Shown here piece by piece: positions 14,203 to 22,565 of a stretch of 28,746 bases of DNA. The number at the start of each line of letters is the position of its first letter. Position 1 is the first letter of the stretch. The DNA comes from CAYTMY01 sp964618075 (GTDB lineage: Bacteria; Bacillota; Clostridia; Eubacteriales; Anaerofustaceae), in contig CAZTZO010000019.1 in assembly GCA_964618075.1 (NCBI GenBank), forward strand, positions 1 through 28,746, in the 5' to 3' direction. Below the pieces are notes generated by a model. That model searched no databases and was not told the origin of the DNA. It saw only the letters and a program-made list of their open reading frames with translations. Position numbers and translations under genes: made by a program.

Positions 14203-15024
14203 ATGGCGGTTCAGTGGTATCCGGGGCATATGGCAAAGGCGGAACGGAATATAAAAGAGGAAATAAAAAAAGCCGACGTAATTATATTCACAGGAGATGC
14301 GCGTGCGGTAAGGCAAAGCATAAACAAAGGCTTTTATAACAACGTAAAAGACAAAAAACACTTTTCAGTATTCAACAAAAGCGATTTGGCAGATGAAGAT
14401 GTCACAAAGGCATGGCAGGAATACTATTCTAAAAAAAACGAGCAAGTGTTTTTTACGGATTGCGTATCGAAGGAAGGTATAAAACAGATCATTTCATATA
14501 TGACGGAACTAAAGCAGAACTTGAGATATGAAAGGGAGCTGCGAGCAGTCATTTCAGGCATACCTAACGTAGGCAAATCCATGCTGATAAACGCCTTATC
14601 GAATAAAGCAAGCGCCAAAACGGGGAATATTCCCGGCTTTACGCGAGGAGTAAACTGGATAAAGACAAAGGGAGATTTTTATTTGTTGGATACGCCAGGA
14701 GTACTTCCGACAAAGTTTGATACCGAATACGACGGCAATGTGCTCGCCTCGATAGGCTGCGTTAAACAAACCGTATATAACAGCGAGGATCTTGCAGCCT
14801 TTATAATAGAGTTTTTATCAAAGGAATATCCTTCATTTTTACGTTCGCGCTATCTTGTTGATCCCGAATGGAAGGACACTGTACAAATATATGAGGAGAT
14901 AGCACTTAAACGGGGCTTTAAACTAAAGGGCAACAATATTGATTACTTAAGGTGCGCAAGGACTGTTATAGACGAATTTAAAAACGGCACGATAGGCAGA
15001 ATATCGTTTTCGCGCCCACAGTGA
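14203..15024 (+). CDS. rbgA: Ribosome biogenesis GTPase RbgA/YlqF
   Basis: A 273-residue circularly permuted GTPase needed for late assembly of the 50S subunit in Gram-positive bacteria. The typical N-terminus VQWYPGHMAKA is followed by motifs in permuted order: G4 NKSD (58-61), G1 GIPNVGKS (119-126), G2 in PGFTRG, and G3 DTPG (163-166). A C-terminal ANTAR-like helical region follows. The start was set at the ATG at 14203, with AAGGAGAG just upstream; a longer open frame begins 69 bases earlier but lacks both a ribosome site and family similarity. It overlaps or abuts the RNase HII-YraN gene and should be co-transcribed with it. Confidence 0.95.
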   Translation: MAVQWYPGHMAKAERNIKEEIKKADVIIFTGDARAVRQSINKGFYNNVKDKKHFSVFNKSDLADEDVTKAWQEYYSKKNEQVFFTDCVSKEGIKQIISYMTELKQNLRYERELRAVISGIPNVGKSMLINALSNKASAKTGNIPGFTRGVNWIKTKGDFYLLDTPGVLPTKFDTEYDGNVLASIGCVKQTVYNSEDLAAFIIEFLSKEYPSFLRSRYLVDPEWKDTVQIYEEIALKRGFKLKGNNIDYLRCARTVIDEFKNGTIGRISFSRPQ

Positions 15025-15035
15025 AGGTAAAATAC

Positions 15036-16169
15036 ATGTATCATATAGACACAATGACGCTAACACAGATCAAAAATTTAATAAACGATACTCCTTATGA
15101 AGAATACACAGACTTGATAAACGAGCTTTACGACGACAAAAGACAAGGCGTCTATAAATTGGCAATGCAGACGAATAAGCAATACTTTGCTTATCAAAAC
15201 GAGCTCAAGCGTATAGAAAACATGAGAAGGACTCAGCGTGCTTTAAAAAAGGAAGGCTATAATATTATAGCCGGAGCAGATGAAGCGGGAAGAGGGCCAT
15301 TGTGCGGGCCTGTCGTAAGCGCATTCGTGATAATGCCTGACGATTGTGATGTTCTTTATGTAAATGATTCAAAGAAATTATCCGAGAATAAAAGAGAAGA
15401 GCTGTACGAAAAAATAACGCAACAAGCAATAAACTGGGGCATAGGGATCGTAGACAACACAACCATAGATAAAATCAATATTCTTAATGCTACCAAGCTT
15501 TCAATGCAAAAGGCACTATCGCTATTGAGCGTAAAACCGGATCTGTTAATGCTGGACGCAATCACTATCAACACCGATATACCACAGAAGAGCTATATTA
15601 AAGGGGATGCCAATCATTATTTGATAGCGGCGGCAAGTATATTGGCAAAGGTTACACGTGACAGAATAATGAGGGATTACGCCCTTGAATATCCAGAGTA
15701 TAATTTTATAAAGAATAAAGGCTACGGAACGTATGAGCATATAAACGCCATAAAAAAATACGGCATGTGCCCAATACACAGAAAAACCTTTATCAGCAAA
15801 GAAATGCTCTCAAAAGAGCCCTCTGCTCTTATAGGTTCGCATTATGAACAAATAGCGGCGGATTATCTTATAAAGCAGGGCTATATTATTACACACCGTA
15901 ATTTTAAAAGAGAGGGCGGGGAAATAGACATAATATTCAACGACAATGGTACTGTTGTTTTTTGCGAAGTAAAGGCAAGAAGTTCAAATTACTTCGGTAC
16001 GCCGGAGGAACAGGTCACATTGGCTAAGCAAAACCGCATAAAAATGACGGCTGACAGATTTCTTAGTGAAAAAGCTGTTTTTACCGACTCAAGATTTGAT
16101 ATAATAGCTATTGACGTCCACACGGGCGGAAAATATGAAATAAGGCATTATAAAAATGCTTTTAATTAA
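15036..16169 (+). CDS. rnhB-yraN: Ribonuclease HII fused to YraN (UPF0102) nuclease-like domain
   Basis: A 377-residue fusion. Residues 1 to about 257 are RNase HII, which removes RNA from RNA-DNA hybrids: the Bacillus-type N-terminal helix (TLTQIKNLI), GADEAGRGP (D82, E83), DSKKLSE, LMLDA (D174), IKGDA, AKVTRD (D209) and the NKGYGT tyrosine loop ending at HRKTF. Residues about 266-377 are a whole YraN domain of the PD-(D/E)XK nuclease fold: GSHYEQIAADYL, GGEIDII (E296, D298) and FCEVKAR (E311, K313). The two genes are commonly adjacent but separate. The start was set at the ATG at 15036 with GAAGG eight bases upstream; a GTG at 15021 in the same frame overlaps the rbgA stop and lacks a ribosome site. 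YraN has no settled function. Confidence 0.95.
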   Translation: MYHIDTMTLTQIKNLINDTPYEEYTDLINELYDDKRQGVYKLAMQTNKQYFAYQNELKRIENMRRTQRALKKEGYNIIAGADEAGRGPLCGPVVSAFVIMPDDCDVLYVNDSKKLSENKREELYEKITQQAINWGIGIVDNTTIDKINILNATKLSMQKALSLLSVKPDLLMLDAITINTDIPQKSYIKGDANHYLIAAASILAKVTRDRIMRDYALEYPEYNFIKNKGYGTYEHINAIKKYGMCPIHRKTFISKEMLSKEPSALIGSHYEQIAADYLIKQGYIITHRNFKREGGEIDIIFNDNGTVVFCEVKARSSNYFGTPEEQVTLAKQNRIKMTADRFLSEKAVFTDSRFDIIAIDVHTGGKYEIRHYKNAFN

Positions 16170-16186
16170 AAACAACGGGGAATAAA

Positions 16187-17770
16187 ATGCTTCAAATCAC
16201 AGATCTATCACTCAGCTTTGGAGCTGAGAATCTATTTAAAGACGGAAATATTAAATTTACAGAGGGCAACTGCTACGGCATAATCGGCGCAAACGGCGCA
16301 GGTAAATCCACTTTTTTAAGAATACTTTCAGGCGAACTGGAGCCCTCCACAGGCGTTGTATCAAAAACCGAAAATCAGCGTTTATCTGTTTTAAGACAAG
16401 ACCACTACGCATACGACGAATACACGGTTGCCGACACTATAATAATGGGTAACCCAAGACTGTATGAGGTGCAAAAACAAAAGGATGAGCTATATTTAAA
16501 GGAGGACTTCACGCAGGAGGACGGTTTACTTGCCTCCGAGCTTGAGGCTGAATATGCCGAGATGAACGGGTGGGATGCTATGTCGGAGGCTTCCAAGCTG
16601 TTAAACGGATTAGGTCTTAAAGACAGCCTTCTTGATGAACAAATGTCCTCTCTGAGCGAAAAAGAGAAGGTCAAGGTACTCTTGGCGCAGGCTCTTTTCG
16701 GAGAACCCGATATAATCCTTTTGGACGAGCCGACAAACGGCATAGACCTTGCCAGCGTTAAATGGCTTGAGGATTTTCTTATTGATTTTGAGGGAACTGT
16801 CATTGTCGTATCGCACGACAGACATTTTCTAAATAACGTATGTACGCATATAGTCGATATCGACTACGGCAAGATAAAGCTCTACATCGGTAACTATGAG
16901 TTTTGGTATGACTCGAGTCAGCTTATTCAGCGAATGATAAAGAATCAAAATAAAAAGAACGAAGAGAAAATAAAGGAATTGCAAACCTTTATAGCACGAT
17001 TTTCCGCGAATAAATCAAAATCGCGGCAGGCTACCTCAAGAAAGAAGCTTCTTGAAAAGATAACTATAGAGGAGCTTCCCGCTTCATCAAGAAGGTATCC
17101 GTACGTGGATTTTGAGGCGGACAGACAGGCAGGCAAGGAAATATTGACGGTTGAGAACCTCACCAAGACAATCGACGGAGTCAAGTTGATAAACAATATT
17201 TCTTTTAAGCTGAATAAGGATGATAAAATAGCCTTTGTCGGCGAAAACGACTTGGCGGCGACTACTTTGTTTAAAATACTTGCAGGTGAAATCGAAGCAG
17301 ACGCCGGCAGCTATAAGTGGGGAGTAAGCACCTCGCAGAGTTATTTCCCTTCGGACAATACAGAATACTTTAAAAACAACGAGCTGACGATACTCAAATG
17401 GCTGGAGCAGTATTCAAAGGATACGACCGAAACCTACTTAAGAAGCTTTTTAGGTAGAATGCTTTTTACGCAGGAAGAGGTCTTTAAGCCCGTCAAGGTA
17501 TTGTCGGGAGGTGAAAAGGTCAGATGTATGCTTTCAAGAATGATGATGTTCGGCGCGAACGTTTTGATTTTAGATCAGCCTACAAATCACCTCGACCTAG
17601 AGGCTATAACCGCATTAAATAACGGACTAATAGATTTTGAGGGCAACGTCTTGTTTTCATGCCATGACCATGAATTCGTGCAAACTGTTGCAAACAGAAT
17701 AATAGAAATAACAAATGACGGAATAAAGGACAAAATGTGTACTTATGACGAATACAATAGCATCGAGTGA
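16187..17770 (+). CDS. ABC-F family ATPase, YkpA/YbiT-like
   Basis: A 527-residue soluble protein with two ABC domains and no membrane segments, a class of ribosome-associated translation factors. Domain 1 has Walker A GANGAGKST (34-42), a degenerate signature LSEKE (156-160), Walker B DEPTNGID and the switch H210. The inter-domain linker at about 241-318 is charged and helical, as in ABC-F proteins. Domain 2 has LSGGE (439-443) but an altered Walker A, GENDLAATT (352-360) with Ala where the lysine should be, and Walker B LDQPTNHLD with Gln464 where the catalytic Glu should be. The second site should bind or hydrolyse ATP poorly. Some degeneracy is known in this branch. It starts 17 bases after the RNase HII-YraN gene and overlaps the next gene by 26 bases. 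Confidence 0.92.
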   Translation: MLQITDLSLSFGAENLFKDGNIKFTEGNCYGIIGANGAGKSTFLRILSGELEPSTGVVSKTENQRLSVLRQDHYAYDEYTVADTIIMGNPRLYEVQKQKDELYLKEDFTQEDGLLASELEAEYAEMNGWDAMSEASKLLNGLGLKDSLLDEQMSSLSEKEKVKVLLAQALFGEPDIILLDEPTNGIDLASVKWLEDFLIDFEGTVIVVSHDRHFLNNVCTHIVDIDYGKIKLYIGNYEFWYDSSQLIQRMIKNQNKKNEEKIKELQTFIARFSANKSKSRQATSRKKLLEKITIEELPASSRRYPYVDFEADRQAGKEILTVENLTKTIDGVKLINNISFKLNKDDKIAFVGENDLAATTLFKILAGEIEADAGSYKWGVSTSQSYFPSDNTEYFKNNELTILKWLEQYSKDTTETYLRSFLGRMLFTQEEVFKPVKVLSGGEKVRCMLSRMMMFGANVLILDQPTNHLDLEAITALNNGLIDFEGNVLFSCHDHEFVQTVANRIIEITNDGIKDKMCTYDEYNSIE

Positions 17771-18602
17771 ATCATTACAACAACCAAAGCTCCACAAGAT
17801 ACCTCCATATAATATTGCCGACGCGCACGCTCATATTTTCCCATCAAAGGTAAGTGAAAAAGCGACGATCGCAATAAGCGAGTTTTACAGTCTTCCTTAT
17901 AACCATATTGGGAATGCACAAGAGCTTATCAATAGCGAGAAGGCCATAAAAATGTCAAGATGTATAGTTTGTTCATCTGCGACTACGCCTCATCAGGTTC
18001 AGAGTATAAATAATTTTATCAAGGCACAGTGTGATGAGCACAGCGAATTTGTCGGGCTCGGTACGCTTCACCCGTATATGCAGGATGTTAAAAGCGAAAT
18101 CGACAGGATACTTGATTTGGGGCTGCACGGTATAAAGCTGCATCCGGATTTCCAGAAATTCGACATAGACGACGAAAGAGCGCTGCCTATGTATGAAATG
18201 GTAAGTAAAAGCGGGCTGCCTATACTTTTTCATTCCGGAGATGCCGTCAGCCAACATTCAAAGGTCGAAAAGCTGAGTAAAATCGCAGTTATGTTTCCCG
18301 AATTAAGGTGTATTGCAGCACATTTCGGCGGATATCTTAACTGGAGCAGCGTACCGAAGGGGTTGAAGCACGACAATATATTTTTTGATACATCAAGCAC
18401 TCTTTTCAGTCTCGACTACGAAACCGCAAAGGATATGATCAGGGACATAGGTGTGGATAAATTTATGTTCGGCACTGATTTTCCTTTGTGGGATCCGTCG
18501 CAGGAAATGGACAGATATTATTCAATGGCTCTTGACGATGAAGAAAATATCAGAATACTTTATAAAAACTTCGAAAAATTTTATAATGTAAAGGTGAACT
18601 GA
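17745..18602 (+). CDS. Amidohydrolase-2-family metal-dependent hydrolase
   Basis: A 285-residue TIM-barrel hydrolase. Metal-site residues of the amidohydrolase superfamily are all visible: HxH in ADAHAHIF (H28, H30), K131 or H133 in GIKLHPDFQ, H163 in LFHSGD, H193 in AAHFGGY and D245 in MFGTDFPLW. The substrate is unknown; relatives act on small cyclic or carboxylated compounds. The ATG overlaps the end of the ABC-F gene by 26 bases in another frame. The ribosome site is weak (AAAGGAC about 13 bases upstream), so translation may depend on coupling. The first 20 residues are poorly conserved-looking and the true start is uncertain. It abuts the next gene with no gap. Confidence 0.88.
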   Translation: MTNTIASSESLQQPKLHKIPPYNIADAHAHIFPSKVSEKATIAISEFYSLPYNHIGNAQELINSEKAIKMSRCIVCSSATTPHQVQSINNFIKAQCDEHSEFVGLGTLHPYMQDVKSEIDRILDLGLHGIKLHPDFQKFDIDDERALPMYEMVSKSGLPILFHSGDAVSQHSKVEKLSKIAVMFPELRCIAAHFGGYLNWSSVPKGLKHDNIFFDTSSTLFSLDYETAKDMIRDIGVDKFMFGTDFPLWDPSQEMDRYYSMALDDEENIRILYKNFEKFYNVKVN

Positions 18603-19067
18603 ATGTTCGAAAAACAAACTTTTTTTTCTCAAAAGGATATATCTTGGGACAAAAAAGCAAAGAAGGATAAGCTATTCACATTCTTAAAAATCGCTTGCGC
18701 ATGTATTGCACTTATAGCCGTGTTAATAATTGCATACGCTTCCTATTTACAAGGCAAATATCTGTCTTTAAGAGTATTTGATAAAAAGATAGATGCAATA
18801 GAGGTCATTGAGTACGAGAAGGAGCCGTTTCGCTCCGGAGTTAAAAGCGGCTCTATCGTAACTGATAATACCGTGCTTGATAAGTTTTCAAATGAGCTGA
18901 ACAGGCAGAAAATATCTACAGTAGTCAAAAATACGTCAAATACAGTTTTGTTTATTACCTTCGAGGATGACAGCAAGAATATAGCGTATTATGATAACGG
19001 TAAAGTGGGATTAAACTACGGCAAGGTATGGCTGGATGTCGATACGTCCGATATAATAAAAGAATAA
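18603..19067 (+). CDS. Membrane-anchored protein of unknown function
   Basis: A 154-residue protein I do not recognise. It has a lysine-rich cytoplasmic start, one transmembrane helix at about residues 28-48 (IACACIALIAVLIIAYAS), then a domain of about 100 residues with alternating strand-like segments and no cysteines, predicted outside the cell by the positive-inside rule. The ATG follows the stop codon of the amidohydrolase directly, so the two are translationally linked. It ends the operon that begins at rbgA and is followed by a weak hairpin. Confidence 0.75.
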   Translation: MFEKQTFFSQKDISWDKKAKKDKLFTFLKIACACIALIAVLIIAYASYLQGKYLSLRVFDKKIDAIEVIEYEKEPFRSGVKSGSIVTDNTVLDKFSNELNRQKISTVVKNTSNTVLFITFEDDSKNIAYYDNGKVGLNYGKVWLDVDTSDIIKE

Positions 19068-19070
19068 AAT

Positions 19071-19110
19071 AAACTTTCATATCATAATCGGTTTTTAATT
19101 GAAAGTTTTT
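19071..19110 (+). terminator. Weak terminator before tig
   Basis: AAACTTTC (19071-19078) pairs with GAAAGTTT (19101-19108), followed by TT and an A. The loop is long, 22 bases, so this is a weak candidate; it fits the end of the rbgA operon. Confidence 0.4.
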
Positions 19111-19111
19111 A

Positions 19112-19120
19112 TGCTATTAT
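19112..19120 (+). promoter_or_regulatory. Possible extended -10 promoter of tig
   Basis: TGCTATTAT (TGn plus TATTAT) 34 bases before the tig start, immediately after the weak hairpin. No good -35 is visible. A start near 19127 would give a short leader with the AAAGGAGA site. Confidence 0.4.
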
Positions 19121-19153
19121 CATACAGGTTGATATAAATAAAGGAGATATGTA

Positions 19154-20455
19154 ATGAGTTTCGAGCTGATAAATAACGAAAAGAATATAGCAAAGGTCAG
19201 ACTGACTATTCCCAAGGAAGAATTTGAAACAGCTGTAAGTAAGGTATACCAAAAGAGCAAGGGAAAGTTTAATATACCCGGTTTCAGAAAGGGTAAGGTA
19301 CCCCGCGCCGTAATAGAAAGCAGATACGGTAAGGAGATATTTTACGATGACGCACTCGAAGAAGCGTTCCCCGGCGAGTATACGAAATGTTTAGAGGAAG
19401 GGAAATTTGAGTCAAGCGCAGCGCCGCAGCTCACTGAAATAGAGAAAATCGGCGAGGACGGAGCCGTTATTGTGATAAATATATCATTGAAGCCCGTTTT
19501 TGAAGTATCAGAATATAAGGGCATTAAGATCGAACCTATAAAATATACAGCAAAGAAATCGGATTTAGAGGATGAGATCAATTCGCTCAAAGAACAAAAT
19601 TCAAGACTTGTCAGCTTAGATGATGAAAAAAGTAAAAAAGACGATACTTTAAATATAAACTTTGAAGGCTTTGTTGACGATAAGGCGTTTGAAGGCGGCG
19701 AGGGAGAAAATTTTCCTCTTGTTTTAGGCTCGAACACATTTATTCCCGGCTTTGAAGATCAGCTTATAGGTAAAAAGGCAGGGGATAAGACAGACGTTAA
19801 AGTTAAATTCCCTAAGGACTACCATGCTAAAGAGCTTGCCGACAAGGATGCGGTGTTTAAAGTCGAAGTACTCGGTGTCCAGAGAAAAGAGCTTCCTGAA
19901 GTGAACGACGATTTTGCCATTGATCTCGGATATGAGAACGTTGAGGATATGAATAAGGCGCTCAAAGGTAAGATTAAGGAGCGTAAGATAAACGAGCTTA
20001 AGCAAAAAGCGCAGACAACTATAATGAACGAGCTGATTGAAAAGACGCAAATTGATATCCCTGAGATGATGCTTAAGGAAAGAGCAGAGGATATTAAAAA
20101 AGAAAACGATGATATGCTCAAACAAAACGGGCTTGATCCACAGCAGTATTACAAGTATCTTATAGAAACAAGCAAGGACAAGGATCCGGAATTTATAGAA
20201 AAATTATTTACGGAGCAGGCGCAAAGACAGCTTAAAACTGAGCTCATCACTGAAAAGATAATCGAGGCGGAAGATTTTAAGGTCGATGAAAAGAAGTTTG
20301 ATGAGGAATGCGAAAAGTATGCGGAAGCTTACGGTAAAAAGACAGAAGAGTTTAAAGAGACATTAAATGACTATATGAAGGAATACATAGAATACGCCAT
20401 TAAGCAGGAAATGATGTACGACTTTTTAACAGACAATGCGACAACCGAAAAATAA
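19154..20455 (+). CDS. tig: Trigger factor, ribosome-bound chaperone
   Basis: A 433-residue chaperone that meets nascent chains at the ribosome exit tunnel. The N-terminal ribosome-binding domain carries the signature GFRKGKVPR (41-49). The FKBP-type prolyl isomerase domain runs from about residue 160 to 245 (INFEGFVDD, LGSNTFIPGFEDQLIG). The long charged helical C-terminal domain forms the chaperone arms. Length is normal. A GGAGA site precedes the ATG. It heads the conserved Gram-positive order tig-clpP-clpX, linking folding at the ribosome with ATP-dependent proteolysis. Confidence 0.97.
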   Translation: MSFELINNEKNIAKVRLTIPKEEFETAVSKVYQKSKGKFNIPGFRKGKVPRAVIESRYGKEIFYDDALEEAFPGEYTKCLEEGKFESSAAPQLTEIEKIGEDGAVIVINISLKPVFEVSEYKGIKIEPIKYTAKKSDLEDEINSLKEQNSRLVSLDDEKSKKDDTLNINFEGFVDDKAFEGGEGENFPLVLGSNTFIPGFEDQLIGKKAGDKTDVKVKFPKDYHAKELADKDAVFKVEVLGVQRKELPEVNDDFAIDLGYENVEDMNKALKGKIKERKINELKQKAQTTIMNELIEKTQIDIPEMMLKERAEDIKKENDDMLKQNGLDPQQYYKYLIETSKDKDPEFIEKLFTEQAQRQLKTELITEKIIEAEDFKVDEKKFDEECEKYAEAYGKKTEEFKETLNDYMKEYIEYAIKQEMMYDFLTDNATTEK

Positions 20456-20460
20456 AACTT

Positions 20461-20488
20461 CTTTCCCGTCATATTAATGGCGGGAAAG
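20461..20488. other. Stable hairpin in the tig-clpP gap
   Basis: CTTTCCCGTCAT pairs with ATGGCGGGAAAG around the loop ATTA: a 12-bp stem with one G-U pair. It is followed by ACTTTAAAAA rather than a U-run, so it is not a standard terminator. It may be a partial terminator, an RNA-stability element or a processing site between tig and clpPX. Confidence 0.6.
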
Positions 20489-20512
20489 ACTTTAAAAAGG
20501 GAGGAGTAACAA

Positions 20513-21097
20513 ATGGGACTTATACCGATAGTTGTTGAACAGACTTCAAAGGGCGAACGATCATATGATATTTATTCGCGCTTATTAAAGGACAGAATAA
20601 TAATGCTTACGGGAGAAATAAACGACGAGACCGCAAATATAATTGTGGCACAAATGATATTTCTCGAAGCAGACGATGCAAAAAAAGATATAAGCTTATA
20701 TATAAACAGCCCCGGAGGTTCTATTTCTGCCGGTATGGCAATATATGACACGATGAATTTTATAAAATGCGATGTATCGACCATGTGTATGGGCATGGCT
20801 GCGTCTATGGGTGCATTTTTACTCGCAAGCGGACAAAAAGGTAAAAGACTTGCTTTGCCGAACAGTGAAATAATGATACATCAGCCCTTGGGAGGAGCTC
20901 AAGGCAAGAGCAGCGACGTCGAAATATATGCCAAGCGTTTGTTAAAGACAAGAGAAAAGTTGAATTCGATATTAAGTGAAAAAACAGGAAAACCGCTTGA
21001 TGTTATCGCCAAGGATACGGATTCGGACAATTTCATGTCTGCCGAGGAAGCTGTCGATTACGGTCTGATAGATAAAATACTCACGAAGAGGTTATAA
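20513..21097 (+). CDS. clpP: ATP-dependent Clp protease proteolytic subunit
   Basis: A 194-residue serine protease that forms the double-ring chamber of the Clp protease. The catalytic triad is visible: S98 in MGMAASMGAF, H123 in MIHQPLGGAQG and D172 in DTDSDNFMSAEEA. Hydrophobic residues near the N-terminus (LIPIVVEQ) form the axial loop. Length is standard, with a GGGAGGAG ribosome site. No CtsR-type operator was recognised upstream. It is one base away from clpX. Confidence 0.98.
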   Translation: MGLIPIVVEQTSKGERSYDIYSRLLKDRIIMLTGEINDETANIIVAQMIFLEADDAKKDISLYINSPGGSISAGMAIYDTMNFIKCDVSTMCMGMAASMGAFLLASGQKGKRLALPNSEIMIHQPLGGAQGKSSDVEIYAKRLLKTREKLNSILSEKTGKPLDVIAKDTDSDNFMSAEEAVDYGLIDKILTKRL

Positions 21098-21098
21098 T

Positions 21099-22358
21099 AT
21101 GACTGAAGAACGTAACAATACGCATTGTTCCTTTTGCGGAAGGGATCATTCACAGGCGGAGCAGTTTATTGTATCGCAGGAAGCTACAATATGCTCTGAA
21201 TGTTTAAAGCTGCTTTATGAAGAATACTATTTAGCTCCAAAGAAGGAAAATCAAAAGAATAAATTTGAAATTTTCAGAGATATAAAGAAGCCTTCTGAAA
21301 TCAAAAAAATCCTTGACGACTATGTTATTATGCAGGACGAGGCAAAGATTTCTCTTGCTGTGGCTGTGTATAACCACTACAAACGAGTTAACGCACATAA
21401 TAACAACAACGAAACAGAGATACAAAAAAGCAATATTCTTTTATTGGGCTCAACTGGCAGCGGAAAAACTTTAATGGCTGAAACTCTTGCGAAAGCATTG
21501 AACGTACCCTTTGCAATAACGGACGCCACTTCTCTGACAGAAGCCGGATATGTCGGCGAGGACGTTGAAAATATACTTTTAAGATTGATACAGGCTGCCG
21601 ATAACGATGAACAGCTTGCTCAATTCGGTATTGTTTATATAGACGAAGTGGATAAAATCGCGCGCAAAAGCGAGAATCAGTCTATCACGAGAGACGTAAG
21701 CGGGGAGGGTGTACAGCAGGCTCTGCTTAAGATACTTGAGGGCACTGTAGCTAATGTGCCGCCAAAGGGAGGAAGAAAGCATCCTCAGCAGGAATATATT
21801 CCGATAGATACACGAAATATTCTGTTTATATGCGGAGGAGCCTTCGACGGACTGGAAAATATCGTCGCTTCAAGAGTCAGCAACAAGACAATGGGCTTTG
21901 ATGCTGATATAACTATAAACGATAAGCAACAGACGGACGCGCTTTTAAAGCAGGTCATGCCGCAGGATTTAATAAAATTCGGTCTTATACCGGAGCTTGT
22001 GGGAAGACTTCCTGTTATCACAGCACTTGAAACGCTCGATGAGAATGCTCTTGTGCGAATTATGAAGGAGCCGAAGAATTCCCTCTTAAAGCAATATACC
22101 GAGCTGTTACGTTTGGACGGAGTGAAGCTTTCCTTTGAAGATGATGCGATTAAGGAGATAGCGCATCTTACGATTGAAAGGAACACCGGAGCCCGCGGAC
22201 TTAAAAGCATAACCGAAAAGCTTATGCAGAAGGTCATGTATCATGTGCCTGATATGAAGGACGTACAGGAAGTAGTGATAACAAAGGACGCCGTACTCAA
22301 CCTTGACAATAGCGAAAAGTATGTAAAGTATATTAAAGCACTCGAAAAGATTTCCTAA
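21099..22358 (+). CDS. clpX: ClpX, AAA+ unfoldase of the Clp protease
   Basis: A 419-residue AAA+ ATPase that recognises, unfolds and feeds substrates to ClpP. The N-terminal zinc domain has four cysteines (C10, C13, C32, C35). The AAA+ module shows Walker A GSTGSGKT (117-124), pore loop GYVGED (150-155), Walker B IDEVDK (181-186), the RKH loop in GGRKHPQQ, and the ClpP-docking loop as MGF in NKTMGFDAD (IGF in E. coli). A sensor-2 region GARGLKS is near the C-terminus. The ATG is one base past the clpP stop, so the two are coupled. Confidence 0.98.
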   Translation: MTEERNNTHCSFCGRDHSQAEQFIVSQEATICSECLKLLYEEYYLAPKKENQKNKFEIFRDIKKPSEIKKILDDYVIMQDEAKISLAVAVYNHYKRVNAHNNNNETEIQKSNILLLGSTGSGKTLMAETLAKALNVPFAITDATSLTEAGYVGEDVENILLRLIQAADNDEQLAQFGIVYIDEVDKIARKSENQSITRDVSGEGVQQALLKILEGTVANVPPKGGRKHPQQEYIPIDTRNILFICGGAFDGLENIVASRVSNKTMGFDADITINDKQQTDALLKQVMPQDLIKFGLIPELVGRLPVITALETLDENALVRIMKEPKNSLLKQYTELLRLDGVKLSFEDDAIKEIAHLTIERNTGARGLKSITEKLMQKVMYHVPDMKDVQEVVITKDAVLNLDNSEKYVKYIKALEKIS

Positions 22359-22392
22359 GAATTTTGATTGTAAACAGATATACTTTTTATAG

Positions 22393-22440
22393 TAAAACAG
22401 CTTTCTTAATTGTATATAAATTTAAGAGGCTGTTTTATTA
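22393..22440 (+). terminator. Terminator after clpX
   Basis: TAAAACAGC (22393-22401) pairs with GCTGTTTTA (22429-22437), with an inner TCTTAA/TTAAGA stem. The 3' arm gives the T-rich tail, continuing TTATTAAATTTT. It separates tig-clpPX from secDF. Confidence 0.85.
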
Positions 22441-22500
22441 AATTTTAAAAAAGTTTAACCATATCGTTACTTACAAGATTGCCTTTAATATAAACAATTA

Positions 22501-22529
22501 TTGACCTTAAGCGTTCGATTTACTATAAT
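22501..22529 (+). promoter_or_regulatory. Sigma-A promoter of secDF
   Basis: TTGACC (22501-22506), 17-bp spacer, TATAAT (22524-22529): near consensus. A start near 22536 would give a leader of about 30 bases with an AAAGGGT ribosome site before secD. Confidence 0.88.
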
Positions 22530-22565
22530 TAAATTTCAGACAGACAGCAATGAAAGGGTAATTGC

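Noticed and set aside
15021..15035. GTG start for the RNase HII-YraN gene
   Set aside because: It overlaps the rbgA stop codon and lacks a ribosome site; the ATG at 15036 has GAAGG at good spacing.
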